DNA of 64,000 nucleotides, taken from assembly GCF_039523415.1 (NCBI RefSeq), contig NZ_BAAAFG010000013.1, positions 124,001 through 188,000 on the forward strand. The letters run 5' to 3'. The translations under genes and the position numbers were made by a program. The notes under the pieces were generated by a model. That model saw only the letters and a list, made by a program, of their open reading frames with translations, was not told the DNA's origin and searched no databases. Below are positions 36,963-45,218 of this stretch, in pieces. Origin of the DNA: Gangjinia marincola (lineage in GTDB: Bacteria; Bacteroidota; Bacteroidia; Flavobacteriales; Flavobacteriaceae). Every line of letters begins with the position of its first letter. Within the stretch, counting starts at the first letter, position 1.

Positions 36963-37253
36963 ATGAAAAGTAATTTAAAACGAGTTATTGTAGACTTTAA
37001 AAAATTGGATAATGATATTCTGGATCTGTTAGTAGAAAAATACCCGGATGGTTATGAAGATCGAGATATCATCACCTTTAGAAATGCACAGAATGAGGTG
37101 GTTGAATGCGTTGAGGTAAAGACAGAGGACACGTTGTATTTAGTTAAAATAAGCAAGCGTCTTGTGGCCGCGATGGAAGATCATGACCTTGATGAAGATA
37201 GTGACAATGATACAGATGATTTAGGACTCCCTGCTAATGATGATGAAGATTAA
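36963..37253 (+). CDS. Small acidic protein of the polyamine operon
   Basis: A protein of 96 aa. The first 70 residues have an ordered look (KRVIVDFKKLDNDILDLLVE, then VKTEDTLYLVKISKRLV); the last 20 are almost all Asp, Glu and Asn. I do not recognise a domain. Similar proteins in flavobacteria are of unknown function. It starts 2 bases after the synthase gene and overlaps the next gene by 17 bases, so it belongs to the operon. The acidic tail could bind polyamines or a basic partner; that is speculation. Confidence 0.75.
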   Translation: MKSNLKRVIVDFKKLDNDILDLLVEKYPDGYEDRDIITFRNAQNEVVECVEVKTEDTLYLVKISKRLVAAMEDHDLDEDSDNDTDDLGLPANDDED

Positions 37254-38028
37254 GGCGATTCAAATTGCCGATGCGATCAACATCAAGGCGTGCAAATCTC
37301 TCATCCAGTCTATTTTTTTACATGCAGATAGTGACGAGTTGTTCTTTTCTCCAAAAACCGGAAGCTATATCTATGTTTTAAAACATGGCGTGGTATGTTA
37401 TGCGGCTGTAGCAGAAGAGGAGCAGCAAAATTTTATCACTCAGATTTCTACGACATGCAGGCAATTGAGAGGGGGAGAAAGTGTATGTAGTGAGGTTATT
37501 GAAGTGCATACTGAAGCGCTTCAGGACCAAATTTCATTTGATCATATCACACTTACCACAGGATCACCAGAAAAGCTGCGGCTGGTCATGCTCAACTTGG
37601 CACAATCTGTTGCATTGGATTATTTTTCAGGTATTTCAGAACGACTGTTAGAGGATACTCGCATACATACCACCTATCTGGAACGTAAAGGTAAACTCGA
37701 CATAAGCGGTAAAACCTTAAAAAAGTATATCGCTAGAATACTTAATATTAAGAATAGTGTTTCAGAAAACCTATACATATTTGATTCGCCAGAAATTACG
37801 TGGGAGGATGAAGAGCTCAATAACTTGGACCGGGAACTCAAGAAGAATTTTGATTTAAAAGATCGCTACCGTAACCTGCACGAACAACTGGATATCACAA
37901 AAGAGAACCTGGATTTGTTTAAAGACATCATGTTTCATAGCGAAAGTAGCCGACTAGAATGGATCATCATTATTTTAATTTTGGTAGAGGTGGTAGATTT
38001 ATTTATATTAAAGTTTTTAACCTCATAA
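37237..38028 (+). CDS. RMD1/DUF155 family tail-anchored protein
   Basis: A protein of 263 aa (ATGATGATG start; any of the three could be used). The core has the DUF155 pattern YIYVLKHGVVCYAAVAEEE ... FDHITLTTGSPEKLRL ... AQSVALDYF, then a long coiled-coil (about residues 185-230) and a single C-terminal membrane helix (LEWIIIILILVEVVDLFILK). In eukaryotes RMD1-type proteins sit in mitochondria; the bacterial role is unknown. Linkage to polyamine synthesis and to a RimK fusion, with 17-base overlap upstream and 7 bases to the next gene, is a strong context clue. Confidence 0.8.
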   Translation: MMMKIKAIQIADAINIKACKSLIQSIFLHADSDELFFSPKTGSYIYVLKHGVVCYAAVAEEEQQNFITQISTTCRQLRGGESVCSEVIEVHTEALQDQISFDHITLTTGSPEKLRLVMLNLAQSVALDYFSGISERLLEDTRIHTTYLERKGKLDISGKTLKKYIARILNIKNSVSENLYIFDSPEITWEDEELNNLDRELKKNFDLKDRYRNLHEQLDITKENLDLFKDIMFHSESSRLEWIIIILILVEVVDLFILKFLTS

Positions 38029-38035
38029 GTAGTGA

Positions 38036-39403
38036 ATGAAGAAGACAATTATAGGAAGTGAAGAATGGTGTTCATTTGAACATTTTGGAATCCCTGCCAT
38101 CAAAGCACGCGTAGACTCTGGTGCAAAAACCTCAAGCATACAGGCCAATAATATTAAAGTATTTCAAAAGGACAGTGATTCCTGGGTGAGTTTTCAGGTA
38201 AATCCACTTCAGGATAATAGAAGCATAACTATATTGTGTGAAAGTAAATTGCACGATACCAGAATGATCAAGAGTTCCAGCGGAATTTCTGAAGTGCGTT
38301 ACGTGATCAAAGCCCCTGTGCGTATAGGTCATCAAACCTTTGATATTGAACTTACCTTGGCCAATAGAGATACCATGGAATTTAGAATGCTGCTGGGGCG
38401 TGAGGCGTTAAACAGCAGATTTGTGGTTGATCCGTCTGAAACGTTTCAATTGGATCAATACGATGAAAACCAATTAAGCGAACTTTACGCAGCATTTAAA
38501 ACAGAAAAAAACGGATTAAAGATTGCGTTATTAGCGAGTAATCCAGAACTCTATAGCAATAAGCGAATTATTGAGGCCGGTGAAGCCCGGGGTCACCATA
38601 TGGTTTTTTTAAATGCTGAGCAGGTGTACATGAAGTTGGATGCTGCAGATCCACAGATTCGCTATAGAGGTGGAAACATCATTAGTGAATTTGATGCCGT
38701 GATCCCGCGTATAAAACCATCGGTTACTTTTTATGGTTGCGCTTTGATTAGGCAGTTTGATTCAATGGGTGCGTATTGTCTAAACTCGGCTGAAGCAATT
38801 GGTAGTTCGCGGGATAAGCTATTGGCGACACAATTATTTGCCAAGCATGATATTAATATACCAACCACGGGTTTTGCAAAATCTCCACTAGATACTAAGG
38901 ATTTAATTAAGATGGTTAATGGCGCGCCTTTGATCATTAAATTACTAGAAAGTACCCAAGGTAAAGGAGTGGTGCTGGCAGAAACCAATAAAGCGGCAGA
39001 GAGTGTAATCAATGCATTTAAGAGCATTAAGACGAATATTTTAGTACAGGAGTTTATTAAAGAAGCAAACGGACAAGACATACGCTGTTTTGTGGTTCAA
39101 AACAAAGTAGTGGCTTCTATGCAACGCCAAGCCGAAAAAGGAGAATTTAGGGCTAATATCCACCAAGGCGGTAGCGCATCTAAAGTAAAAATCACAGCAG
39201 AGGAGCGTAAGCTGGCCATAAAAGCAGCTAAAATTCTGAATCTTCCAGTGGCCGGGGTAGATATCATTCGCTCCAATAAAGGTCCGTTACTGTTAGAGGT
39301 AAATTCCTCGCCCGGTTTAGAAGGTATCGAAGCTGCCACAGGATTGGACATTGCCAACATTATGATTGAGGCCGTGGAGAAGAAATTAAAGTTTAAGCGG
39401 TAG
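38036..39403 (+). CDS. RimB-like retropepsin domain fused to RimK-type ATP-grasp ligase
   Basis: A protein of 455 aa. Residues 1-140 form an 'ATP-dependent zinc protease'/RimB-type aspartyl-protease domain (active-site DSGAKTSS, closing MEFRMLLGREALNSRF). Residues about 160-455 are a RimK-type ATP-grasp ligase (KIALLASNPELYSNKR, then IIKLLESTQGKGVVLA, and the metal-binding VNSSPGLEGIEAATG). RimK adds glutamates to ribosomal protein S6 or similar acceptors; RimB-type proteases remove or trim them. Here both lie in one chain, so writer and eraser may be coupled. It is the last gene of the polyamine operon, before a terminator. The acceptor is unknown. Confidence 0.9.
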   Translation: MKKTIIGSEEWCSFEHFGIPAIKARVDSGAKTSSIQANNIKVFQKDSDSWVSFQVNPLQDNRSITILCESKLHDTRMIKSSSGISEVRYVIKAPVRIGHQTFDIELTLANRDTMEFRMLLGREALNSRFVVDPSETFQLDQYDENQLSELYAAFKTEKNGLKIALLASNPELYSNKRIIEAGEARGHHMVFLNAEQVYMKLDAADPQIRYRGGNIISEFDAVIPRIKPSVTFYGCALIRQFDSMGAYCLNSAEAIGSSRDKLLATQLFAKHDINIPTTGFAKSPLDTKDLIKMVNGAPLIIKLLESTQGKGVVLAETNKAAESVINAFKSIKTNILVQEFIKEANGQDIRCFVVQNKVVASMQRQAEKGEFRANIHQGGSASKVKITAEERKLAIKAAKILNLPVAGVDIIRSNKGPLLLEVNSSPGLEGIEAATGLDIANIMIEAVEKKLKFKR

Positions 39404-39497
39404 TATATTGATGAATAGATGTCAAAATTAGCTCATATTAAGTGGCATGAACTGAAAATTGAATATAAAAACGGATTTCTATATCTCTACTCGCTTA

Positions 39498-39523
39498 CCC
39501 TGCTTTCTAAAGCGGGGTTTTTT
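39498..39523 (+). terminator. Terminator of the polyamine operon
   Basis: A 9-bp stem CCCTGCTTT / AAAGCGGGG (39498-39517, very short loop) is followed by TTTTTT. It lies about 95 bases after the RimB-RimK stop. Confidence 0.85.
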
Positions 39524-39525
39524 GA

Positions 39526-39544
39526 TTTTCAGCTTAGCTGAAAA
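39526..39544. repeat. Inverted repeat TTTTCAGC-TTA-GCTGAAAA
   Basis: Perfect 8-bp arms with a 3-base loop directly after the operon terminator and upstream of the DUF3140 genes. It may be a second terminator or an operator. Confidence 0.55.
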
Positions 39545-39621
39545 AGGCATAGTGATACCTCAATCCATTTACTTAACACGAGTTTACCATAATACTAAGA
39601 AATATTATGAGAGCATCTCTC

Positions 39622-39629
39622 TAGTTTTG
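39622..39629 (+). promoter_or_regulatory. Bacteroidota -7 promoter box TAGTTTTG
   Basis: It matches TAnnTTTG exactly, 18 bases before the first DUF3140 start codon. No clear -33 TTG is seen at the expected distance. Confidence 0.5.
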
Positions 39630-39646
39630 AGTATAATTTGAATCAG

Positions 39647-39988
39647 ATGTCAAAGTCAAACGAAAAAATCTACGACGAGTTTCACGACTTGGTCAATATG
39701 ACTCCAAGTGAGTTAGAAGACTGGTTGGAGACAGATAAATCTAAAAAGGTAGGACAGGATAGTGGTGACGGAGAAGCCATTGGTCATAAAAGTGGAAAAA
39801 AGATCATAAATATTAAGCGCACGAAGAAAGATAAACTTACCGAAGATCAATATGACCACATGAATAAAGTTGTGGGATATATTAAACGCCATAAAGCCCA
39901 GAAGCCTGATGACGATATTAAGGAATCAGACTGGAGGTACAGCTTAAAAAACTGGGGTCATGATCCCTGTAAAGAAATGGATTGTTAA
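39647..39988 (+). CDS. DUF3140 family protein (first of tandem pair)
   Basis: A protein of about 113 aa. The block VNMTPSELEDWLETDKSKK, then IGHKSGKKIINIKRTKK and SLKNWGHDP, is the DUF3140 signature. The protein is small, soluble and charged. The start ATG at 39647 follows the promoter box. It is followed 10 bases later by a paralogue. The family is often found near stress genes; its function is not known. Confidence 0.85.
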   Translation: MSKSNEKIYDEFHDLVNMTPSELEDWLETDKSKKVGQDSGDGEAIGHKSGKKIINIKRTKKDKLTEDQYDHMNKVVGYIKRHKAQKPDDDIKESDWRYSLKNWGHDPCKEMDC

Positions 39989-39998
39989 TAGGTAAGAC

Positions 39999-40337
39999 AT
40001 GGCAGATTACGATAAAGAAGAAATCTGGAAAGAATTTCAAGAAAAACAAAACATGACTGCCAGTGAGCTAGGAAATTGGCTGGAGACTAAGGAATCCAAA
40101 AACGCTGGTAAGGAAATGGACAACGGCGAAACTATCGGCCATCGTGCAGGCAGAGCAATTTTGAGCATTAAGGAAAAAGATAAAGAGGATTTGACTAGCG
40201 CAAACTGGGATCGGATCAACGATGCGGTAGGGTATTACCACCAAAATCTGCATCCCTCTCAAAAGCCAAGTAATAATATAGAACATAGTAACTGGTATTA
40301 CGCCTTGAAGAATTGGGGGCATGATGCATTAAAATAA
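39999..40337 (+). CDS. DUF3140 family protein (second of tandem pair)
   Basis: A protein of 112 aa, clearly paralogous to the gene before it: NMTASELGNWLETKESKNAG, IGHRAGRAILSIKEK and ALKNWGHDALK match block by block. The two differ mainly at the ends, and the C-terminal Cys residues of the first copy are absent here. Four bases separate it from the PPOX-like gene, so it lies in the same transcript as the rhodopsin gene further on. Confidence 0.85.
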   Translation: MADYDKEEIWKEFQEKQNMTASELGNWLETKESKNAGKEMDNGETIGHRAGRAILSIKEKDKEDLTSANWDRINDAVGYYHQNLHPSQKPSNNIEHSNWYYALKNWGHDALK

Positions 40338-40341
40338 AAAG

Positions 40342-40842
40342 ATGAGCAAAGAAAATTTAACAGACGAAGCAGCACAAAAAAAATTACGTGAATTAGTGGA
40401 TAATATCTCCACTGCCATGATGGTGACAAAGTTGGATGAGACACCACTTCACGCCATCCCTATGACCACAAAAAAAATGGATGAGAAGGGTGATATTTGG
40501 TTTCTTAGCCACAAAGACAGCGAACACAATGCGCATATTAAAAAAGATCAACGCTGTCAACTTTTATATGCAGACGTAAAAGCAATGGAGTTTTTAAGCC
40601 TGTTTGGCGATGCGCATATTGTGACAGAAAAGGCAGTGATTGAAGAGCTTTATTCCTCAATTGATAATAATTGGTTTGATGGTGTAGACGATCCAAATAT
40701 CACTTGCATTTGTGTAACTCCTAAAAGTGCGCAATACTGGGATACTAAGAGCAATGCATTGGTGAGTTTACTCAAAATGGGATATACAGCAGCAACGGGA
40801 GACAAGACAGACATTGGAGTAACTGGATCATTGGATATATAA
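40342..40842 (+). CDS. Pyridoxamine-phosphate-oxidase-fold general stress protein
   Basis: A protein of 166 aa. The split-barrel fold of general stress protein 26 is indicated by the strand pattern HAIPMTTKKMDEKGDIWFLS, then RCQLLYADVKAMEFLSLFGD and a C-terminal helix with AQYWDTKSNAL. It likely binds flavin or a related cofactor; the catalytic role is unknown. It starts 4 bases after DUF3140-2 and is followed 17 bases later by the rhodopsin gene, which places a light-driven pump in a stress transcript. Confidence 0.88.
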   Translation: MSKENLTDEAAQKKLRELVDNISTAMMVTKLDETPLHAIPMTTKKMDEKGDIWFLSHKDSEHNAHIKKDQRCQLLYADVKAMEFLSLFGDAHIVTEKAVIEELYSSIDNNWFDGVDDPNITCICVTPKSAQYWDTKSNALVSLLKMGYTAATGDKTDIGVTGSLDI

Positions 40843-40859
40843 CTTAATACCTAAAAGAA

Positions 40860-41687
40860 ATGTTTACAAATATTGAAAATTTATTTGACTATTCTGTTGC
40901 TCAATTTGAAGCCATAGATCACTTATTAACGATGGGTGTGGGAGCTCATTTTGCAGCACTCGTATTCTTTCTAGTGGTTTCAAGATTTGTAGCACCAAAT
41001 TATAGGGTGGCGACGGCCTTATCTTGCATTGTAATGCTATCAGCTGGATTTATATTGTATGGTCAATCAAACCTTTGGAGTGAATCATTTGCTTTTAATG
41101 GGACAAATTATGAGCTTTCTGATTCCACCTTTAGTAATGGGTTTAGATATGTTAATTGGATGGTAACTATACCTTGTCTTTTAACACAATTACTAATTGT
41201 GATGAATTTAAAAGGAACTGAAATTTTTAAAAAGGCAACCATTTTGATCCTTGCAGCGTGGGGTATGATTGTGACTGGCTACATTGGACAGTTATATGAG
41301 GTTTCTAATATTACATCTCTTTTAATTTGGGGAGCAGTTAGTACATTATGCTTTATCGTTCTTAACTGGGTAGTTGGTAATGTTATAGGATACAACCGCA
41401 AGCATTTATATGGGAATACGGGGTCGACCATCTGGAAGGTTTTTGGATTGATGATGTTTGCCTGGACACTCTATCCGATTGCGTACTTAATCCCTTGGTT
41501 TATGAATAGTGCCGATGGAGTAGTACTAAGGCAACTATTATTTACCATTGCTGATATCACATCCAAAATTATTTACGGTATGATGATTACATATATTGCT
41601 GTTCAGCAATCAGCGGCAAGAGGATATGTGCCAGCAAAAAAAGTTCTAAATCTGGTAGGGTATAATCATGACAAATCAGTAGATTAA
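40860..41687 (+). CDS. Microbial rhodopsin with NTQ motif, predicted light-driven inward chloride pump
   Basis: A protein of 275 aa with seven membrane helices. Helix C reads RYVNWMVTIPCLLTQ: Asn99, Thr103 and Gln110 replace the Asp-Thr-Glu of proton pumps and the Asn-Asp-Gln of sodium pumps. NTQ is the signature of flavobacterial chloride pumps such as Nonlabens marinus rhodopsin 3, which this sequence resembles closely by memory. The retinal Schiff-base lysine is Lys236 in TIADITSKIIYG, preceded by the counter-ion Asp232. Light would drive Cl- into the cell. No carotenoid or blh gene for retinal lies in this window. It is the fourth gene of a stress unit. Confidence 0.93.
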   Translation: MFTNIENLFDYSVAQFEAIDHLLTMGVGAHFAALVFFLVVSRFVAPNYRVATALSCIVMLSAGFILYGQSNLWSESFAFNGTNYELSDSTFSNGFRYVNWMVTIPCLLTQLLIVMNLKGTEIFKKATILILAAWGMIVTGYIGQLYEVSNITSLLIWGAVSTLCFIVLNWVVGNVIGYNRKHLYGNTGSTIWKVFGLMMFAWTLYPIAYLIPWFMNSADGVVLRQLLFTIADITSKIIYGMMITYIAVQQSAARGYVPAKKVLNLVGYNHDKSVD

Positions 41688-41691
41688 ATTC

Positions 41692-42843
41692 ATGAAATTT
41701 ACCTTATTGATAAAAAGAATCTTTAAAAGCATAGCGCTATTACCTTCTGTGATAGCGCTAATTTTTTTGATACTTGGTATTGGAATAAATCTAATAGAAT
41801 ATGATTACAGCCAGATTGAGTTTTTGAAAGCACTTCTTATTGAAGATAGGGAAAAAATCCAACATATTTTGGCCTATGTTATTGGAGGAATATTCACGTT
41901 GACCATTTTTAGTTTTACTATGGTTATGAATGTGATTAATAGTAATATTAATTTATTTTCACCACGCCTCGTTCCCTTACTTCTCTCTGAACAACATCAT
42001 AAAATTGTTTTAGGATTTACTACTGGTACAATCGTATATGCTATGGTGTTATCGATACGTGCCAGTGGATATGAAGAAGGTTATTTTAGTGGTATCGCGA
42101 CAGCATTAGCGGTATGTTTTGCGATTACATGTGTTTTCTTATATATCTACTTTTTACATCATATCTCAATTAGTATACATATAAACTTTATTCTTCATAA
42201 ATCTTTTTCAAGAACCCAGAAAAACATTGAAAAATATAAGGCATTAACGAGTGATTTTGGTCTTAAGCGGGATATGATTGAATGCCGATACGAAATATTA
42301 AGCGGTCATTGTGGATATATTCAAATGCACAAAGTAGAAGAATGTCTTGAACTAATTGAGAAACTTGATACGAATGTAGTTTTTGTCAAATACCCAGGGG
42401 AATTCGTTTTGGAAAATGATGTTATTTTAAAATCATCAAAGGAATTATCCGCTGATAATATCAAAGAGTTGATAAAACATATTCCTATTGATAAAGATGT
42501 ACCCATGAATGTTGTTGAGACTGGATTCAAGCATTTGGTAGAAGTTGCCGTAAAAGCCTCGTCTCCTGCTATCAATGATCCGGGAACGGCATTATCTGCA
42601 ATCCACTACCTCACTCAACTTTTTATAAAAAGACATTTCGTTTCACAAGAAGGTGTGTTCTCTGCAAACGAGAAACATCTACTGGGCAGCAGTATTCTAT
42701 CTAACAAGATGTTGTTTAAAATCTGTTATCAGGAGATGATAAATTATATGACCAATGATCCTGTACTGGTAAGAGCGTTGAAGCATTCCTCAGATAAAAT
42801 TAATCATCACACCACTACAGGTGACTATATCGTTCCATCTTAA
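41692..42843 (+). CDS. DUF2254 family membrane protein
   Basis: A protein of 383 aa. Four hydrophobic helices lie in the N-terminal half (about residues 13-33, 58-80, 105-122, 135-155). The family signatures FSFTMVMNVINSNINLFSPRL and KASSPAINDPGTALSAI are present, and the C-terminal half is cytosolic. It starts 4 bases after the rhodopsin stop, so it is co-transcribed. The family's function is unknown; the coupling suggests a role in ion flux or membrane energisation, which is inference only. Confidence 0.85.
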   Translation: MKFTLLIKRIFKSIALLPSVIALIFLILGIGINLIEYDYSQIEFLKALLIEDREKIQHILAYVIGGIFTLTIFSFTMVMNVINSNINLFSPRLVPLLLSEQHHKIVLGFTTGTIVYAMVLSIRASGYEEGYFSGIATALAVCFAITCVFLYIYFLHHISISIHINFILHKSFSRTQKNIEKYKALTSDFGLKRDMIECRYEILSGHCGYIQMHKVEECLELIEKLDTNVVFVKYPGEFVLENDVILKSSKELSADNIKELIKHIPIDKDVPMNVVETGFKHLVEVAVKASSPAINDPGTALSAIHYLTQLFIKRHFVSQEGVFSANEKHLLGSSILSNKMLFKICYQEMINYMTNDPVLVRALKHSSDKINHHTTTGDYIVPS

Positions 42844-42992
42844 ATATAACTGTATAGTTTTTTAGTTCGTTAAGGCTTCACGATATTATCTTAAACAAGA
42901 TTTTATATTGGTAACTATATATTCCTAATTAAAGCATAAAATCTGTTTAGACAACTGTTAAAGTCTTACTTTTAAGAATTACGATCACCACT

Positions 42993-44033
42993 ATGAGTAA
43001 ATCCGTAAAGCTAACAGATGTTTCAGTAAAACATGTTGTCATTGATATGGCAGCTGAACTCGGTATTGAGTTTACTAAGCAAAATAACGAGTATTCGTTA
43101 AGACTCCCCGAAGAAATAGGCAAAGGGTATGTGAGAGCTATTCAATTCGAACATGGAGTAGGGGTCGTTATTGCAGATTATCTACTTAATCAGGAATTTG
43201 AATTTGAACTTAAACGAGGAGTAATTCATCCCCTAAAGATTGTTTTTAACAGAGAGAATACAATAGAACATTATTTCACCAATACCGACAAGAAACAGTC
43301 TTTACGTAAACTGGAGAGCTTAACTGTCTCTGCAACCTCCAAATACAACCATAAGTTCAAAATTCCGGCGAATAAACCTGTATGTCTATTTAGTATAGAA
43401 ATTGATCGTAGACTTTTTGAAGAAAAAATTGAGGATTTTTTGGACGAAATGGATGATGATTTAGAGCAAATATTTAGAGATGTTAATGGTATTAATCTTT
43501 TTTCGCATAAAGAGTATTACAGTCTGGATATTACAACTTTTATGGATGAGTTTTTGGATTGCGAACACACGGGCTTCATGAAATCGGTGTATTTAGAAGG
43601 AAAAACATACGAAATTCTAACGCATCATTTTAGACAGTATATTGATGATCTTAATGAGCCCATGAAGCGAAAAATCTTTAGACAAGCAACGGTCGAAAAG
43701 ATTGAAGAAGCTGCCCAAATCATACAACGTGATTTAGCCGTGGTGGATAACGTTATAATCTTGTCTAAACGAGTTGGCTTAAATCAAAATACATTGCAAG
43801 CAGGCTTTAAACGTCTCTATAAGATGACAGTAAACGAATATATTCAAGAAAGACGTATTGAGAAAGCGAAAGAACTTTTAGAAAACAGTTTACTTAACAT
43901 CAGCGAGATAACATACCAGATAGGAATTAATTCCCGCAGTTATTTTTCAAAAATTTTCAAAGAACGTTTTGGTATAAATCCTAAAGAATACTTAGAACGA
44001 CACCGATCTGGTGATGATTCCATATCTGCATAA
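42993..44033 (+). CDS. AraC family transcription regulator, paralogue 1
   Basis: A protein of 346 aa. The C-terminal 100 residues are a double helix-turn-helix AraC domain (LNQNTLQAGFKRLYKMTVNEYIQERRIEKAKELL, with the second recognition block INSRSYFSKIFKERFG). The N-terminal about 230 residues carry no AraC sugar-binding motif but share the phrase 'G.GYVRAIQFEHGVGVVIADYLL' with the two following paralogues. A near-consensus box TACTTTTA (42967-42974) lies 19 bases before the start. The ligand is unknown. It begins 150 bases after DUF2254, the end of the rhodopsin unit. Confidence 0.85.
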   Translation: MSKSVKLTDVSVKHVVIDMAAELGIEFTKQNNEYSLRLPEEIGKGYVRAIQFEHGVGVVIADYLLNQEFEFELKRGVIHPLKIVFNRENTIEHYFTNTDKKQSLRKLESLTVSATSKYNHKFKIPANKPVCLFSIEIDRRLFEEKIEDFLDEMDDDLEQIFRDVNGINLFSHKEYYSLDITTFMDEFLDCEHTGFMKSVYLEGKTYEILTHHFRQYIDDLNEPMKRKIFRQATVEKIEEAAQIIQRDLAVVDNVIILSKRVGLNQNTLQAGFKRLYKMTVNEYIQERRIEKAKELLENSLLNISEITYQIGINSRSYFSKIFKERFGINPKEYLERHRSGDDSISA

Positions 44034-44103
44034 ATTTATTCAAAAAAATAATTTTATTATTTAAAATAATATTTACCGTATATTTGCATGAATATAGGCA
44101 ATA

Positions 44104-44114
44104 GTGTTAACCTA
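44104..44114. promoter_or_regulatory. Shared upstream element GTGTTAACCTA (copy 1)
   Basis: The 11-base element with palindromic core GTTAAC ends 79 bases before the ATG of paralogue 2. An identical copy lies at the same distance upstream of paralogue 3. A TAnnTTTG match (44079-44086) lies just before it and a near match TACTTTG (44153-44159) after it. It may be an operator; see the findings. Confidence 0.5.
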
Positions 44115-44192
44115 TATTTCAGTTTTGTTAAACAATTACTAACAAAGTAGGTTACTTTGTTGAGTTCAGTTTTAAACAAGGATGGGGTAATT

Positions 44193-45218
44193 ATGAAGAC
44201 TTTTGAGATTAGCAGTATAGCTGCAGATGAGGTCCTAAGACAATTAGGGAAAAAATTAAATTCAGAGATAAAAGAAGAATGGGGTGAATATACCCTTCAT
44301 TTTGATAATGAACATGGTGTAGGAACGATTCGAGGAGTTTCATTTGATTGGGGAGTTTCTTTGATTGACTATGATGTAAACTTTACAGATGATATAAAAA
44401 TAATTTTTCATATTAAAGATTTATCACCTATTGAGTTTGTTTTTGTATCTGAAGGTTCTCTAAAATATTCTAATGAAGAGACTGAAGAAATGGATTTTGA
44501 GCGCTACCAAAATATCATTATTTCACCGAAAGCTAACAGTAAAAAAATCTTTCAGTTTCCCAAAGAGGTTCAGGTAAAGGCCAATTTCATTCAGATTATC
44601 AAAAACGATTATACAAAGAAGAAAAATAATAACCTTACCTATCTCAATGAGGTGCTACTTAATGTATTCAAGGATGAGTCTCCATCCTTGCCTTACAACC
44701 ATGCCGGTAATTATAATTTAAAAATTGCTGATCAGGTAAAGGAGTTACAAGAGTCAAAAGACAGTGGTATAGTTAGGACCTTATCGCTAGAAGGAAGATT
44801 AAATCTCATCCTCGCCATGCAGTTGGTAGAGCATCAAAATTTTCAAGACAAAGAGGTGATGCCAGATTCTTTGTCAAGACGTGACATCAAAAAAATTCAT
44901 CAATTAACAGAGTTTATCTTAGATAATATTTCGGCTCCTTTAACGATTGAAAATTTAAGTAGAGAATCTGGTCTTAATGCTAAAAAGCTTCAGGCAGGTT
45001 TTAAGATGCTGTATAATAATACTGTGAATGAATACATTCGGCATCTCAAGCTAGAAATTGCCAGGGATGAATTAAAAAATTCGGATGATACAATTTCAGA
45101 AATCGTTTATAACATAGGCTTTAAAAGCCGAAGCTATTTCTCTAAGATCTTTAGTGAGCGCTACGGGATTTTACCGATGGAATATCGAAAGAGTATTAAA
45201 AATACACCTAAGCCTTAG
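44193..45218 (+). CDS. AraC family transcription regulator, paralogue 2
   Basis: A protein of about 341 aa from ATG 44193. A longer frame from TTG 44157 would begin at the near-consensus promoter box, so it is less likely. The C-terminal AraC domain is intact (ESGLNAKKLQAGFKMLYNNT, then NIGFKSRSYFSKIFSERYG). The N-terminal part has the shared block GVGTIRGVSFDWGVSLIDYD. Its stop overlaps the 3' end of the convergent SRAP-like gene by 11 bases. Confidence 0.85.
   Translation: MKTFEISSIAADEVLRQLGKKLNSEIKEEWGEYTLHFDNEHGVGTIRGVSFDWGVSLIDYDVNFTDDIKIIFHIKDLSPIEFVFVSEGSLKYSNEETEEMDFERYQNIIISPKANSKKIFQFPKEVQVKANFIQIIKNDYTKKKNNNLTYLNEVLLNVFKDESPSLPYNHAGNYNLKIADQVKELQESKDSGIVRTLSLEGRLNLILAMQLVEHQNFQDKEVMPDSLSRRDIKKIHQLTEFILDNISAPLTIENLSRESGLNAKKLQAGFKMLYNNTVNEYIRHLKLEIARDELKNSDDTISEIVYNIGFKSRSYFSKIFSERYGILPMEYRKSIKNTPKP

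Noticed and set aside
39459..39641. A 60-codon plus-strand ORF after the polyamine operon
   Set aside because: It runs straight through the operon terminator and the inverted repeat and ends at the next promoter.
40860..41687. Sodium-pump or proton-pump rhodopsin
   Set aside because: A sodium pump needs Asn-Asp-Gln and a proton pump Asp-Thr-Glu; helix C here gives Asn-Thr-Gln.
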